A DNA stretch of 64,000 nucleotides from Avichristensenella sp031549905 (GCA_031549905.1 JAVBPC010000027.1:1-64000), one strand, 5' to 3'; positions 33,776 to 43,348 are shown, counted from the first letter of the stretch. Notes: generated by a model not told the origin, from the sequence alone. Program-made: numbers and translations.

Positions 33776-35689
33776 TTAATCGATGGAGAAGCCTTCCCCT
33801 GCCAGGTTGATGATCTCCACTCCGCCGGTGTTGTCCGCAAGCGTTGCCGCACCCCGCGCCTCCGCGTCCACATGAATCGGCGCATCCAGGCGGTTGTTTT
33901 CGATGCGAATGTTGCTTGCCGCCGCGCTGCCGGTAAACGCGATGCTGTAATAGGTGCTGTCCAGGATGATGTTATCCGCGATGATCACCGCGGCATCGTT
34001 GTCGTGCCCGGCCACTGTGTTCACCCAGATCGCGCCGTAATCCTTGGGAATATCCCAGTCGCGGCTGCCCGCGCGCAGGAAGGTATTCCGCGCAACCAGG
34101 ATCGTGCCCTCAAACGGCTGCGGTTCAAACTTGCTGCTGATGTTCACGCCGCCGCCAAAGCAAACGGTGTCGGTGATCAGGTTATCCGTGATTTCAAGGT
34201 CCGCACCGCCGTACACGGCAATGTTGTTCGCAAGCCAAGGCAGCGCAACCGTGTTGAAACGCACCTTGTTGTTCCTGTCCGCGACGGCAGCCGACCACTG
34301 CGCGATGCCGTCGTCCCCATTGTTTCTAAAGGTGCACTGCTCAATCACCGTGTTTTTGGTGCCGCGCCGCAGGTTGATGCCGTCGGCATAGGTATCGCGG
34401 AAGCGGCAGCCAGTGATGTGCATGCTGTCGATGCAATTGACCCACAGGCCGATGTTGTAGTGCTCGATCCAGATGTTGTGCACATCAATGTACTTGATAT
34501 CAAAGCGGTTGTAGTCGGATGTGATCGCGGTGGGGTATGTATCCCTGCGCAGATCAGCCCGGCCTATCAGAGAAAAATCATGCAGTGCGATGTTGCTGGC
34601 CTTAAATGTGAAATACGCGTACGGCCCCGTCAGCACCGTGTGCCACATGCCCGCGCCGCGGATCACCGTGCCCGGCCGGTTCAGCCAGATGCCGTTGACC
34701 AGCACGGGGTTGCTCACCTCAAAGGTGCCCGCCGGGATGAACACTTCCTTGCCCTGCTTTGCGGCCTCCAGGATGCAGGCGCTGATCGCGCCGGAATCAT
34801 CCAAGCCGTCATCCGCAATTGCGCCGAAATCAACGATGGACAGGCTGTTTTCCGGCATTTCGTGCGGGGCGTCCGCCAATTCCGTGTCGATCAGGTCGAT
34901 GATGCAGCAGTCCGCAGGGGCGTTCCACGTCAGGCGCAGGGTTTCGCCTGCTTCATATGTCCTTTCCAGCTTCACGCGTACATCATCAAAGAATACATGC
35001 GCATTGCCATCGGCGGGGTTGTTGCTCCAAGGGAAACCGCCGTACAGCCAAGTGTGGCGCGAAGTTAGCGGGATGGTCATCTCATCCGCGCCGTTCGCGG
35101 TGAGGATGATTTCCGTTTCGATACCCGTGCCCTCGGCGTTGTCGGGCACGCAGTAACGTATCACCAGCGCGTTTGCAGGCTCGGAAAGCGTCAATTCCAC
35201 ATAGTCGCCCACAGTAGCGAGCTTCACGCACGCACGGCCGGATGCCTCGCTCGTCACCGTGCGGTATGCGCGGTCACCGCTGAGCAGCTCGCCCTGATAG
35301 GCCAGATCTTCCGCCTCATGGGTTTGATACGGCGTGGTGGCGCCGCAAGCCAACGGGGCTTCTTCATCCAGCAAGATAACCTGTTCAATGCCCTGCCCGC
35401 CCGAAAAAGCAATCGTGTTGGTTCCCTTTTGCAGCGCAAGCAAAAGCGGCATGTCGGCAGGCAGTGCCCATTCGCCCTGGGGAATGCCGTTCACCGCCAC
35501 CTCTCCTTGGCCGGCTTGACCCGAAAGCTGCACCTGCGTTTCTCCCCCATGGGAGGAAAACACCGTGAACGTCCGGGTATCACCACGATCAAAAAAGACG
35601 GTATATACCGCGCCTACATTTTGCGCCGCAACATGCCCCAGCGGCATCAGCAAAAGGAGCGCAAGCAGCGCGCAGCCAAAGCGCTTCAT
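33776..35689 (-). CDS. Secreted parallel beta-helix glycosidase-like protein (GH87/mycodextranase-like)
   Basis: A 637-aa secreted protein. The N-terminal signal peptide ends near VAA-QNV. A carbohydrate-binding-like beta domain (about 100-270) has VGDYVELTLSEPANALVIRY and LTSRHTWLYGGFPWSNNPAD. The rest is a right-handed beta-helix beginning VDFGAIADDGLDDSGAI, with repeated ITDN/IRIENN-type coils. This arrangement resembles alpha-1,3-glucanase/mycodextranase (GH87) proteins, but pectate-lyase-like relatives share the fold and I cannot place catalytic residues. ATG 35689 follows AGGTG; a GTG at 35698 is possible. It starts 10 bp after the lacI stop. Confidence 0.72.
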   Translation of the reverse strand: MKRFGCALLALLLLMPLGHVAAQNVGAVYTVFFDRGDTRTFTVFSSHGGETQVQLSGQAGQGEVAVNGIPQGEWALPADMPLLLALQKGTNTIAFSGGQGIEQVILLDEEAPLACGATTPYQTHEAEDLAYQGELLSGDRAYRTVTSEASGRACVKLATVGDYVELTLSEPANALVIRYCVPDNAEGTGIETEIILTANGADEMTIPLTSRHTWLYGGFPWSNNPADGNAHVFFDDVRVKLERTYEAGETLRLTWNAPADCCIIDLIDTELADAPHEMPENSLSIVDFGAIADDGLDDSGAISACILEAAKQGKEVFIPAGTFEVSNPVLVNGIWLNRPGTVIRGAGMWHTVLTGPYAYFTFKASNIALHDFSLIGRADLRRDTYPTAITSDYNRFDIKYIDVHNIWIEHYNIGLWVNCIDSMHITGCRFRDTYADGINLRRGTKNTVIEQCTFRNNGDDGIAQWSAAVADRNNKVRFNTVALPWLANNIAVYGGADLEITDNLITDTVCFGGGVNISSKFEPQPFEGTILVARNTFLRAGSRDWDIPKDYGAIWVNTVAGHDNDAAVIIADNIILDSTYYSIAFTGSAAASNIRIENNRLDAPIHVDAEARGAATLADNTGGVEIINLAGEGFSID

Positions 35690-35699
35690 GGCATTCACC

Positions 35700-36695
35700 T
35701 CACGCCTTCAGATTCCGCACGGATTCGCGCTCTACCAGTTCCACATCCAGCACGATGTTCTGCACCGGCGCGGTTTTGTCCTCAATCATGCGGATCACAA
35801 GGTCCGCTGCCAGTTCGGCCTTCCGGTCGATATCCTGCGCGATGGTGGTCAGCGGCGGCATCGAAAACTCCACCTGTTCCAGGTTGTCAAACCCTATCAC
35901 CGAGCAGTCGCGCGGCACGCGGATGCCCAGGCTGTGCAGCGCCTTGACCAGCTTCAGCGCGGTGATATCCGCCGTAGCAAAAAACGCCGTGGGCGGGATG
36001 GGCTTTTCCAATACGCGTCGGATCGCGTTCAGATCCACATCATCACTGAGGATGCTGGAATCCGTGAGCAGCACGTTTTCTTGCCCCAGCGCGCGGCGGA
36101 ACCCGCGCAGCCGGTTGCGCACGACCGGGCTTTCCTCCGCATTGCCGCCGATAAAAGCGATCTCGCGGTGACCGTTTTGCAACAGGTGCCGTGCTGCCAG
36201 CTCGCCGCCCTTGTAGTCATCAATGCCCACGTTGTTCAGCTGGCGGATGGTGCTGTACGAATCCGTGAACACCAGCGGGATGCTGTTATCCTCGCGCAGC
36301 TTTCTCATATCGGAATCGAACAGCCCCAGGAACACCGCGCCATCCACCCGCCAAGACCGGAGCTGCCGCGTCACGGCGCGGTAGTCGGTCGCCTGATAAA
36401 ACAGCGCGGAGTAGCTCTTTTGCTGCATGTAATGCGTCATGCCGCCGGTCATCAGCGCATTGTATGGGTATTTCAGCGGGTTGCCAAGGCTGCCCGTGAT
36501 GATCGCGATCAGATGCGATGAATTCGAAGACAGGCTTCTTGCGGAGGAGTTGGGCACATAACCCATCTCATCCACCAGGCATAAAATGCGCCGTCTCGTA
36601 TCCTCTGACACGCGCGAGGGCACCTTGTTCACCACCCGCGAAACGGTCATGGCGCTGACCCCCGCTGCCTGCGCGATATCTTTCAGTGTGACCAT
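35700..36695 (-). CDS. LacI-family transcriptional regulator
   Basis: A 331-aa repressor with HTH VTLKDIAQAAGVSAMTVSRV, hinge, and a periplasmic-binding-like domain (VFTDSYSTIRQLNNVGIDDY; SVIGFDNLEQVEFSMPPLTT). ATG 36695 lies 6 bp after GGAGG; an ATG two codons upstream is too close to it. It heads the operon containing the beta-helix protein and GH65 phosphorylase and is divergent from the ABC transporter, so it probably controls both. The effector is likely a disaccharide product. Confidence 0.93.
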   Translation of the reverse strand: MVTLKDIAQAAGVSAMTVSRVVNKVPSRVSEDTRRRILCLVDEMGYVPNSSARSLSSNSSHLIAIITGSLGNPLKYPYNALMTGGMTHYMQQKSYSALFYQATDYRAVTRQLRSWRVDGAVFLGLFDSDMRKLREDNSIPLVFTDSYSTIRQLNNVGIDDYKGGELAARHLLQNGHREIAFIGGNAEESPVVRNRLRGFRRALGQENVLLTDSSILSDDVDLNAIRRVLEKPIPPTAFFATADITALKLVKALHSLGIRVPRDCSVIGFDNLEQVEFSMPPLTTIAQDIDRKAELAADLVIRMIEDKTAPVQNIVLDVELVERESVRNLKA

Positions 36696-36763
36696 AGACA
36701 TCCTCCGCCCGTATGCAAGTTAGGTTACCGATATACCTATCAGCTTTACAAACCTCATCAATG

Positions 36764-36792
36764 AGTCTACACCATTTCCGCAATAAACGCAA
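36764..36792 (-). promoter_or_regulatory. Promoter of the lacI-glucanase-phosphorylase operon
   Basis: On the minus strand TTGCGT, a 17-bp spacer and TAGACT, about 70 bp upstream of the lacI start. Confidence 0.55.
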
Positions 36793-36839
36793 TACTGCTT
36801 ATGAAGGTTTTTATTTTTTAAAATAATTGCACAAAACAG

Positions 36840-36868
36840 TTGACAGCCATACAACGTTGGGTTATCAT
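36840..36868 (+). promoter_or_regulatory. Promoter of the sugar ABC transporter operon
   Basis: Consensus TTGACA, a 17-bp spacer and TATCAT, 55 bp upstream of the first permease start. Confidence 0.75.
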
Positions 36869-36923
36869 TGAGAAGGGTTAGCGATAAACTCAAATGCAAC
36901 ACTATGCAGAGCGAGGGATGCAC

Positions 36924-37862
36924 ATGGATGCCAGCGCATATGCCCACAGGGTGCGCCGCACGGCCAGGAAAATGCGGCAAAACGCCGGTTTGTATCTGCT
37001 GATTCTTCCGGCGCTGATCCTGATCATACTGTTTGCGTATAAGCCGATGTACGGCATCGTCATCGCCTTTAAGGATTACAAAAACACGCTGGGCATCATG
37101 GGCAGCCCGTGGGCAAGCCCGCTGACGAAGTACTTTGCCAAGTTCTTTAACTCGTACCAGTTTTCAAACACCGTGCGCAACACCCTGGTGCTCAGCTTCT
37201 ACAGCCTGCTGGCCGGGTTCCCCTTCCCCATTATCGTGGCGCTTACCTTAAACCAGATGCGTGCGCAGAAGTTCAAGCGGCTGTATCAGACCATTTCGTA
37301 CCTGCCACACTTCATCTCCACCGTGGTCATGGTCGGCATTATCATCATCATTCTGTCCCCCAGTACAGGGCTTCTGGGCGCCCTATACAAGCTATTCGGT
37401 GGGCAGGCGCCAAACCTGATGGGCATGAAAAGCGCGTTCGCCAGCATCTACGTTTGGTCCGATGTATGGCAGCATACGGGTTGGAACAGCATCATTTATT
37501 TTGCCGCGCTGTCCTCCATCGATCCTTCGCTGTATGAGGCCGCCACCGTGGACGGCGCAAGCCGCGTGCAGAAGATTTTCAGCATCGATATCCCCATGCT
37601 GCTGCCCACCGCCAGCATCCTGCTGATCCTGAGCGCGGGCAACATCATGAACGTCGGCTTTGAAAAAGTGTATCTGATGCAAAACAACCTGAACATGCAG
37701 GTGAGCGAGGTTCTTTCCACCTACACCTACAAAATCGGTCTGACGCAGGCGCAGTACAGCTACTCCGCGGCGATCAACCTGTTCAACACCGTGGTGAACC
37801 TGACGCTGCTGATCACCGTCAACTGGTTTTCCAAGCGTTTCAGCGAAAACAGCCTGTGGTGA
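36924..37862 (+). CDS. Carbohydrate ABC transporter permease (LplB type)
   Basis: A 312-aa inner-membrane permease with six predicted membrane segments, the first in LYLLILPALILIILFAYKP. The EAA loop is YEAATVDGASRVQKIFSIDIP, where the ATPase docks. It resembles LplB-type permeases of the oligosaccharide/CUT1 class. ATG 36924 follows GAGGG; upstream in-frame ATGs at 36894 and 36918 lack spacing. The second permease starts 15 bp after its stop. No ATPase gene is in the operon, which is usual where a shared MsmX-like ATPase serves several importers. Confidence 0.92.
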   Translation: MDASAYAHRVRRTARKMRQNAGLYLLILPALILIILFAYKPMYGIVIAFKDYKNTLGIMGSPWASPLTKYFAKFFNSYQFSNTVRNTLVLSFYSLLAGFPFPIIVALTLNQMRAQKFKRLYQTISYLPHFISTVVMVGIIIIILSPSTGLLGALYKLFGGQAPNLMGMKSAFASIYVWSDVWQHTGWNSIIYFAALSSIDPSLYEAATVDGASRVQKIFSIDIPMLLPTASILLILSAGNIMNVGFEKVYLMQNNLNMQVSEVLSTYTYKIGLTQAQYSYSAAINLFNTVVNLTLLITVNWFSKRFSENSLW

Positions 37863-37877
37863 GGGAGGAATAAAGCC

Positions 37878-38786
37878 GTGGTTAGCATGCACGCGCACAA
37901 AAGCAAAATCAGGCATTCCGCCTCCGATACGGCGTTTAACATTGTGGCCTACTCGGTCGCGGTGATCAGCCTGCTCATCGTCGTATATCCGCTGTATTTC
38001 ATCATCATTGCATCATTTTCGGACCCCTCGGCCGTCACCGGCGGCAAGGTGTGGCTGTACCCCGTAGGCGTAACGCTGGACGGTTACAAGGCGCTGCTGG
38101 AGCACGAGCGCATCTGGATCGGCTACAAAAACACGATCTTCTATGCGGTGGCAGGCACGCTGTTCGCGCTGGTTGTCAACATCCCGGCGGCGTTTACGCT
38201 ATCCAAAAAAGACTTGCCGTTCGGCAAGCTGCTCAACGCTCTTTTTCTGGTCGTGATGTTTTTCTCGGGTGGGCTGATCCCCACCTACCTAACCGTGAAG
38301 CAGCTCGGGTTTTACAATACGTATTGGGTGCTGGTCGTGCCGTTCAGCGTTTCCATATACAACGTGATCGTGGCGCGCACATTCTTCCAAAGCAGCATTC
38401 CCGGCGAGCTTAGTGACGCCGCCTCCATCGATGGCTGCGGGAACATCCGCTATTTTGTATCCATCGTGCTGCCGCTGAGCAAGGCAATCATCGCGGTCAT
38501 CGCGCTGTGGACGGCGGTCGGCCAGTGGAACTCGTACTTCACGGCGCTGATCTACCTGCAGGATGAATCCAAGTATCCCTTGCAGGTGATCCTGCGCAAC
38601 ATCCTGATCACAAACCAAATGCAAAGCGCCATGGGCACCGGCGAAGCGCAGCAAATCGCCATCCGCCGCGCGAACCTGATGCGCTACGCCGCGATCATCG
38701 TATCCACGGTGCCGATCATGTGCTTCTACCCCTTCATTCAGAAGCACTTCAACCAGGGCGTGATGATCGGCGCGGTCAAAGGTTGA
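37878..38786 (+). CDS. Carbohydrate ABC transporter permease (YtcP/MalG type)
   Basis: A 302-aa permease with six membrane segments and the EAA loop LSDAASIDGCGNIRYFVSIVLP. GTG 37878 lies 9 bp after GGGAGG; an ATG at 37887 is the alternative. The sequence ends GVMIGAVKG, the usual C-terminus of this subfamily. It pairs with the preceding permease to import an oligosaccharide delivered by the binding protein encoded next. Confidence 0.92.
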   Translation: MVSMHAHKSKIRHSASDTAFNIVAYSVAVISLLIVVYPLYFIIIASFSDPSAVTGGKVWLYPVGVTLDGYKALLEHERIWIGYKNTIFYAVAGTLFALVVNIPAAFTLSKKDLPFGKLLNALFLVVMFFSGGLIPTYLTVKQLGFYNTYWVLVVPFSVSIYNVIVARTFFQSSIPGELSDAASIDGCGNIRYFVSIVLPLSKAIIAVIALWTAVGQWNSYFTALIYLQDESKYPLQVILRNILITNQMQSAMGTGEAQQIAIRRANLMRYAAIIVSTVPIMCFYPFIQKHFNQGVMIGAVKG

Positions 38787-38794
38787 TGTCTTTG

Positions 38795-38817
38795 TGCGGA
38801 GGGATCCTTCATCCGCA
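38795..38817 (+). other. Hairpin before the binding-protein gene
   Basis: TGCGGA pairs with TCCGCA. It has no T run, so it is more likely an mRNA stabiliser favouring high binding-protein levels than a terminator. Confidence 0.4.
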
Positions 38818-38854
38818 TGAACAATAGACATAAAACGAAAAGGAGAGCAATCAG

Positions 38855-40378
38855 ATGAAAAAGACAACCGGTTTTCTGGCGCTCGTGTTGGTTCTGTCGC
38901 TCTGCATCGGCCTGGTTCCTTCCATTGGCCTTGCGGATGAGCCTGTTGAACTGACCGTGCTGACCATGCGCTGGGGCGACATGGGCGATTCCTTCAAGAG
39001 CAATCAGTTCCTGGTTGACCTGGAGGCGGAGCTGAACGTGAAAATCAACTGGATCGCCCGCTCCAACAACGACTGGAACGAGCAGAGGGGCATCCTGCTG
39101 GCCGGCGGAGAGCTGCCTGACATCTTCATCGGCAATGAGACGATCAGAGACGGCGACATCATGTCAAACCTTGACTTCTTCCTGCCGCTGGATGATATCA
39201 TCGCCGAGTACATGCCCAACTATCAGCATGCGCTGGAAGTGTACCCGGCTTTCCGCACGCTGACCACCTTCCCGGATGGCACCATCCGCTCCTTTGCGAA
39301 AATCCAGCCCTGCCGTCCGATGACGCGCAACCAGCCCATCATCAACAAGACCTGGCTGGATAACCTGGGCCTGGAAGTTCCCACCACGACGGAAGAGCTC
39401 AAAGCCGTGCTGATCGCGTTCAAAGAAAACGATCCCAACGGCAACGGCATCGCCGATGAAATCCCCTTCTCGCACAACGGCGACATCCACATCGACATGC
39501 TCAATCCCTTCGGCATTGTGGATATCAACGAATCCCTGATGCTGCTGGAGGGCGACACCGCCGTGTTCTACCCCACCACCGAAGCCTACAAAGAGGGCAT
39601 CAAGTACGTTCGTGAGCTGTGGGAAGCCGGCGTCATCGACCCCGAAACCTTCACCCAGGACTGGAGCATGATCACCGGCAAGTGGAACAATGAGGAAATC
39701 CCCGTTGTGGGCCTGACGTTCCAGTGGACGCCGGACGCCGTGATGGGTAAATGGTCTGACCAGTACATCGCCATCGCGCCCCTCGCCGGCCCGGACGGCC
39801 AGCGCTACGCCGGCGGCGACAAGGATGGCGTGTTCGCCATCATGGGCCACGAGGCCGAGATCACCAAGGATTGCAAAAACGTTGAAATGGCCGCCCGTTG
39901 GCTGGATGCGTTCTACACCAACGAAGCCTCCATCCAGAACTTCTGGGGCGCGATCGGCACCGTCATCACCAAGAACGACGACGGCACCTATGTGCTGAAC
40001 GATCCGCCGGAGGGCACCAGCGCCGACGCGTGGTACTGGGACCAGAGCCTGCGCGATTTCGGACCGAAGTTCGTGGAGCCCGGCTTCTCCGACAAGATCC
40101 TGCTCTCCAAGGAGAGCGGCGACGGCCTGAAGCTGGAGCTTTCCAAGATGGCCGACGAGTATGTGAAGCAGTCCTATCCGTCCCTGATCTTCACCGAAGA
40201 TGAAACCAGCGAACTGGCGCTGATCGGCGGCGACATCTCCTCTTACGTTGCGCAGATGCGGGCCAAGTGGATCACCGAAGGCGGCATCGACGAGGATTGG
40301 GATGCGTATGTGCAGCAGCTGAACGCGATGGGTCTGGAACAGTTTGTTAAGATCAAGGTGGACGCGCTGAGCCGGTAA
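38855..40378 (+). CDS. Extracellular solute-binding protein for sugar ABC transporter
   Basis: A 507-aa secreted binding protein of the large LipO/YtcQ type that accompanies LplB/YtcP permeases. The signal peptide (MKKTTGFLALVLVLSLCIGL) appears to be cleaved after GLA by signal peptidase I; the one Cys has Leu at -1, so there is no lipobox. ILLAGGELPDIFIGNE and FKENDPNGNGIADEIPF are typical segments, the latter resembling a calcium loop. It should bind the oligosaccharide product of the beta-helix enzyme. AGGAG lies 8 bp upstream. Confidence 0.9.
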   Translation: MKKTTGFLALVLVLSLCIGLVPSIGLADEPVELTVLTMRWGDMGDSFKSNQFLVDLEAELNVKINWIARSNNDWNEQRGILLAGGELPDIFIGNETIRDGDIMSNLDFFLPLDDIIAEYMPNYQHALEVYPAFRTLTTFPDGTIRSFAKIQPCRPMTRNQPIINKTWLDNLGLEVPTTTEELKAVLIAFKENDPNGNGIADEIPFSHNGDIHIDMLNPFGIVDINESLMLLEGDTAVFYPTTEAYKEGIKYVRELWEAGVIDPETFTQDWSMITGKWNNEEIPVVGLTFQWTPDAVMGKWSDQYIAIAPLAGPDGQRYAGGDKDGVFAIMGHEAEITKDCKNVEMAARWLDAFYTNEASIQNFWGAIGTVITKNDDGTYVLNDPPEGTSADAWYWDQSLRDFGPKFVEPGFSDKILLSKESGDGLKLELSKMADEYVKQSYPSLIFTEDETSELALIGGDISSYVAQMRAKWITEGGIDEDWDAYVQQLNAMGLEQFVKIKVDALSR

Positions 40379-40398
40379 TGCGGTAAGAGCAATGAGGC

Positions 40399-40490
40399 AC
40401 GCCAAGGGGCTTTGCCCCTTCGAACCCCACTTAAGGGCCTAAGGCCCTTAAGAATCCCTTCTTGCGCCTGCGGGCGCGGGGAGGGGTTTT
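40399..40490. repeat. Dispersed palindromic repeat (CTTAAGGG family), copy 1
   Basis: Three consecutive hairpins: AAGGGGC/GCCCCTT (40404-40420), CTTAAGGGCC/GGCCCTTAAG (40430-40452) and GCGCCTGCGGGCGC (about 40465-40478), then GAGGGGTTTTC. The same order and spacing recur at 57428-57542. It also supplies a probable terminator for the binding-protein gene. Confidence 0.7.
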
Positions 40491-40628
40491 CATTTACACA
40501 ATAACGCGAATGCCCCGCCCATGGAGCGAAGCATTCAGAAAAACCAGGGTTGTTGCCCTGCCATAAATCAGTTCATTTTCCCAACCCGCCGCGAGGCGAA
40601 GCAAGGGTTCTTAGGGGCATTATGCTCC
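40491..40628. other. Non-coding spacer
   Basis: No open frame with a ribosome site and no convincing promoter. A short hairpin (CTTAGGGGCAT with ATGCTCCTAG, about 40610-40630) leads into the palindromic element that follows. Confidence 0.4.
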
Positions 40629-40789
40629 TAGAGCAATTTTCGGAAACATTCGGAATGGATTTGCCAGAGTTTTGCCGCTTCGCTAAGCCGAGGGAGCAAG
40701 GCGTAGCAGCGCTACGCCGCGTGGACGAGGCAACGCGAGGCGGCAAAAGATCCACAAAGGCATTCTGAATGTTTTCGCAAAATGCTCTA
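40629..40789. repeat. MITE-like imperfect palindrome
   Basis: Ends are TAGAGCA (40629-40635) and TGCTCTA (40783-40789). The arms stay complementary for about 53 bp at roughly 75-80 percent by eye. Inside is GGCGTAGC/GCTACGCC. It has no coding capacity and no transposase, so it would be non-autonomous. The inner word GGCGTAGC also occurs in the palindrome at 15863-16115. Confidence 0.6.
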
Positions 40790-40848
40790 AGCAGGGTCGG
40801 GGACGGAGTCCCAGCGTTCCCTCTCCCCCCTCGACCATCCCCTTTCCA

Positions 40849-43257
40849 CTACCCCTCTGTCCGCTGCGGCGACTGTGCCTTTTGAAGCCTTGCAATGATC
40901 TTCTCTGTCAGCAGCGGCGCGCGCCACGCGAGGAAGCGGTGCAGCGCCACAGCGGCCAGCGCCAGCGGCATATACATGAAGGCGTTTCTGCTCAGCAGCC
41001 CTTCCAGCATGAAGAACTCCCCGAACGTGTAGATACCCACAAAAAAGCCTGCCGCCATGCCGCAAAGCAACAGCTTTTCCCAGTTGCGCAGCGGTTTTGA
41101 AACCTCATACAGTAGGGAAAGTCCTACCGAGCCGATCAGCACCACATCCATGGATGCCAACTCCGCCCGGTGTATTTTCAACAGCGAGCCAAGCCCCTGC
41201 ACCGCCAGCACCGCGCATACGATGGTCAGCGCCGCGGGCAGGGAGCGCTCCACAATGCCCGCCACAAACCGCCCCTCGGGCTTGTGGTAGTTGCCCCGCA
41301 GCGCCAGCAGGAACGTTGGGATGCCCACCGTGAACATGCTGGCCAGCGTCATCTGCAAATTTGAAAACGGATAATGCCGCCCGATCACCAGATAAACAAG
41401 CGCCAGGATTGCGGAATAGATGGTTTTGACCAGATATACGCTGGCAACCTTTTCGATGTTGTTGATCACCCGCCTGCCTTCGCGCATTACCTGTATCATC
41501 GCGGAAAAATCAGATGTCATCAGCACAAAATCACAGGCGCCGCGCGCGGCCTCGCTGCCGCCGATCATCGCGACGCTGCAGTCGGCCGCTTTCATCGCAA
41601 GGATATCGTTGACGCCGTCGCCCGTCATGCACACGGTGTGTCCCTCCGATTTCAGCGCCTGGATCAGCCGCTGCTTTTGCCAGGGCGATACCCGGCCAAA
41701 CACCGTGTAATCGGCGGTCAGCGCGGCAAAGTCCGTATCCTCCTGAACCTCGCTCATGTCCACATACGCGGCGGCGCACGCAATACCCGCCCGCCCCGCA
41801 ATGGTGGAAACCGTCAGCGCATCATCGCCGGAAATGACCTTGAGCACGACCCCCTCCGCCTCAAACCGGCGGAATGTTTCGATCGCTTCCGGGCGGATGG
41901 TGTCGCTGAGCACCACCAGGCCAAGCGGGGTCAGCGTTTCGGGCAGCGCGGCGGCGGTATCCAGCGCCTCCTGCGCATGCGCGAGGCACAGCACCCTGTA
42001 TCCCTGCGCCGCATAGCGCTCCACCGTATCAAAGAAAGGACGCTGCCGCCAATCCTGGAACATGAAGCCGGGCGCGCCCAGCAGGAAGCTGCCCTTGCCC
42101 GCAAAGCTGACGCCGCTCCATTTGCGCCGCGAGGAAAATGGCACCCGCACCTCCGCCGTCCACTGCGCATCTCCCGGAAATGCCTCGCGCAGGCACACGG
42201 CTGTGGCGTTTTCATCGCCAAGCGCGCCCATCATCTCGCGCAGCGCATCGCCCAGCGCGGCGGCATCCGATCCTTCCAGCGGCTCCAGCCGTTCAAAGGA
42301 CAGCGTGCCGTCTGTGATCGTGCCGGTTTTATCCAGGCACAGCACATCCACGCGCGCAAGCGTTTCTATGCTGGGCAGGGACTGTGAAAGCGCGCCCTTT
42401 CGCGCCAGCTTCACCGCGCCCAGCGTCAGCGTAAGGCCCGTGAGCAGCACCAGACCCTCTGGAATCATGCCCAAAACCGCCGTCGCAGCACCCAGAATGG
42501 ACTGGGTCAGGTTACCTGAAACGCCGATCTGGCGCAAAAACAACAGCAGCCCCACCGGAACGATGGCAAACGTAAGCGTGCGAATAATGCCATTCAGCGT
42601 GCGCATCAGCGGGGTGGGCGGCCTTTTGCCGCGTTTGGCGGCTACGGTCAGATTTCCGGCAAAGCTGCCCAGTCCCACCGCCGTCACCAGCACACGCGCC
42701 GCGCCCGCCACCACAAAGCTGCCGGATAACACATTCATACCCGCTTGCTTCCGCACAGGCTCGCTCTCGCCGGTCAGCGGCGATTCATCCACCTCCAGCC
42801 CTTCGCCCTCCAGCACCACGCCGTCCGCGCACACCTGCGCGCCGCTGCCGATGACCAGAATATCATCCAGAACCACCTGTTGCTGGTCAACCTGCTGCGC
42901 CCGGCCATCGCGAATCACCGTAACCTTTCCACGCGCAAGCACCGCCAGCTTATCCAGCGTGTGCTTGGCGCGCAGCTCCTGCACGATGCCCATCAGCGTG
43001 TTGGCAATCGCGACCATCATAAACATCAGGTTGCGCAAATGGCCCGTGGAAGCGATGGCCGCGGCAATCAGCACATGAATGAGGTTAAACCAGGTGAAAA
43101 TGTTGGTAAACAAAATGCGCCCCACCGTCTGCGTGATGCCTTTGGGCGCTGTGTTGCGCGCGCCGGCGGCGATGCGCTGCCGCACCTCTTCGGCTGTAAG
43201 CCCCTCAGCCGGAGATGGCGCGCGCCGGTTAAACCACTTTTCTTTTCTTTTGATCAT
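40849..43257 (-). CDS. P-type cation-transporting ATPase
   Basis: An 802-aa membrane pump. TGES near 160 (actuator), the PEGLVLLTGLTL membrane motif near 264, the phosphorylation site LCLDKTGTITDG (Asp near 307), and MTGDGVNDILAMKAADCSVAM (hinge) are all present. The C-terminus has further membrane helices. PEGL in helix M4 and no N-terminal metal-binding domain suggest the calcium/magnesium-type group related to CtpE, not a copper or zinc pump; the ion is uncertain. ATG 43257 follows GGGAG; ATG 43263 is possible. Single gene with its own promoter. Confidence 0.92.
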   Translation of the reverse strand: MIKRKEKWFNRRAPSPAEGLTAEEVRQRIAAGARNTAPKGITQTVGRILFTNIFTWFNLIHVLIAAAIASTGHLRNLMFMMVAIANTLMGIVQELRAKHTLDKLAVLARGKVTVIRDGRAQQVDQQQVVLDDILVIGSGAQVCADGVVLEGEGLEVDESPLTGESEPVRKQAGMNVLSGSFVVAGAARVLVTAVGLGSFAGNLTVAAKRGKRPPTPLMRTLNGIIRTLTFAIVPVGLLLFLRQIGVSGNLTQSILGAATAVLGMIPEGLVLLTGLTLTLGAVKLARKGALSQSLPSIETLARVDVLCLDKTGTITDGTLSFERLEPLEGSDAAALGDALREMMGALGDENATAVCLREAFPGDAQWTAEVRVPFSSRRKWSGVSFAGKGSFLLGAPGFMFQDWRQRPFFDTVERYAAQGYRVLCLAHAQEALDTAAALPETLTPLGLVVLSDTIRPEAIETFRRFEAEGVVLKVISGDDALTVSTIAGRAGIACAAAYVDMSEVQEDTDFAALTADYTVFGRVSPWQKQRLIQALKSEGHTVCMTGDGVNDILAMKAADCSVAMIGGSEAARGACDFVLMTSDFSAMIQVMREGRRVINNIEKVASVYLVKTIYSAILALVYLVIGRHYPFSNLQMTLASMFTVGIPTFLLALRGNYHKPEGRFVAGIVERSLPAALTIVCAVLAVQGLGSLLKIHRAELASMDVVLIGSVGLSLLYEVSKPLRNWEKLLLCGMAAGFFVGIYTFGEFFMLEGLLSRNAFMYMPLALAAVALHRFLAWRAPLLTEKIIARLQKAQSPQRTEG

Positions 43258-43348
43258 TCGCATCACTCCCATCCGCTTTTGCAACGTGGATAGGATACCA
43301 CTTGGAAATAAAAGGTTCCTTTGCGTGGCCTTAGAATTTTCTTAGAGC

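Noticed and set aside
33176..35068. 630-codon plus-strand frame opposite the GH65 and beta-helix genes
   Set aside because: Antisense composition and no start signal; both opposite genes are well supported.
40399..40789. CRISPR array or small RNA cluster in the hairpin-rich spacer
   Set aside because: There are no regularly spaced direct repeats; the signals are single palindromes.
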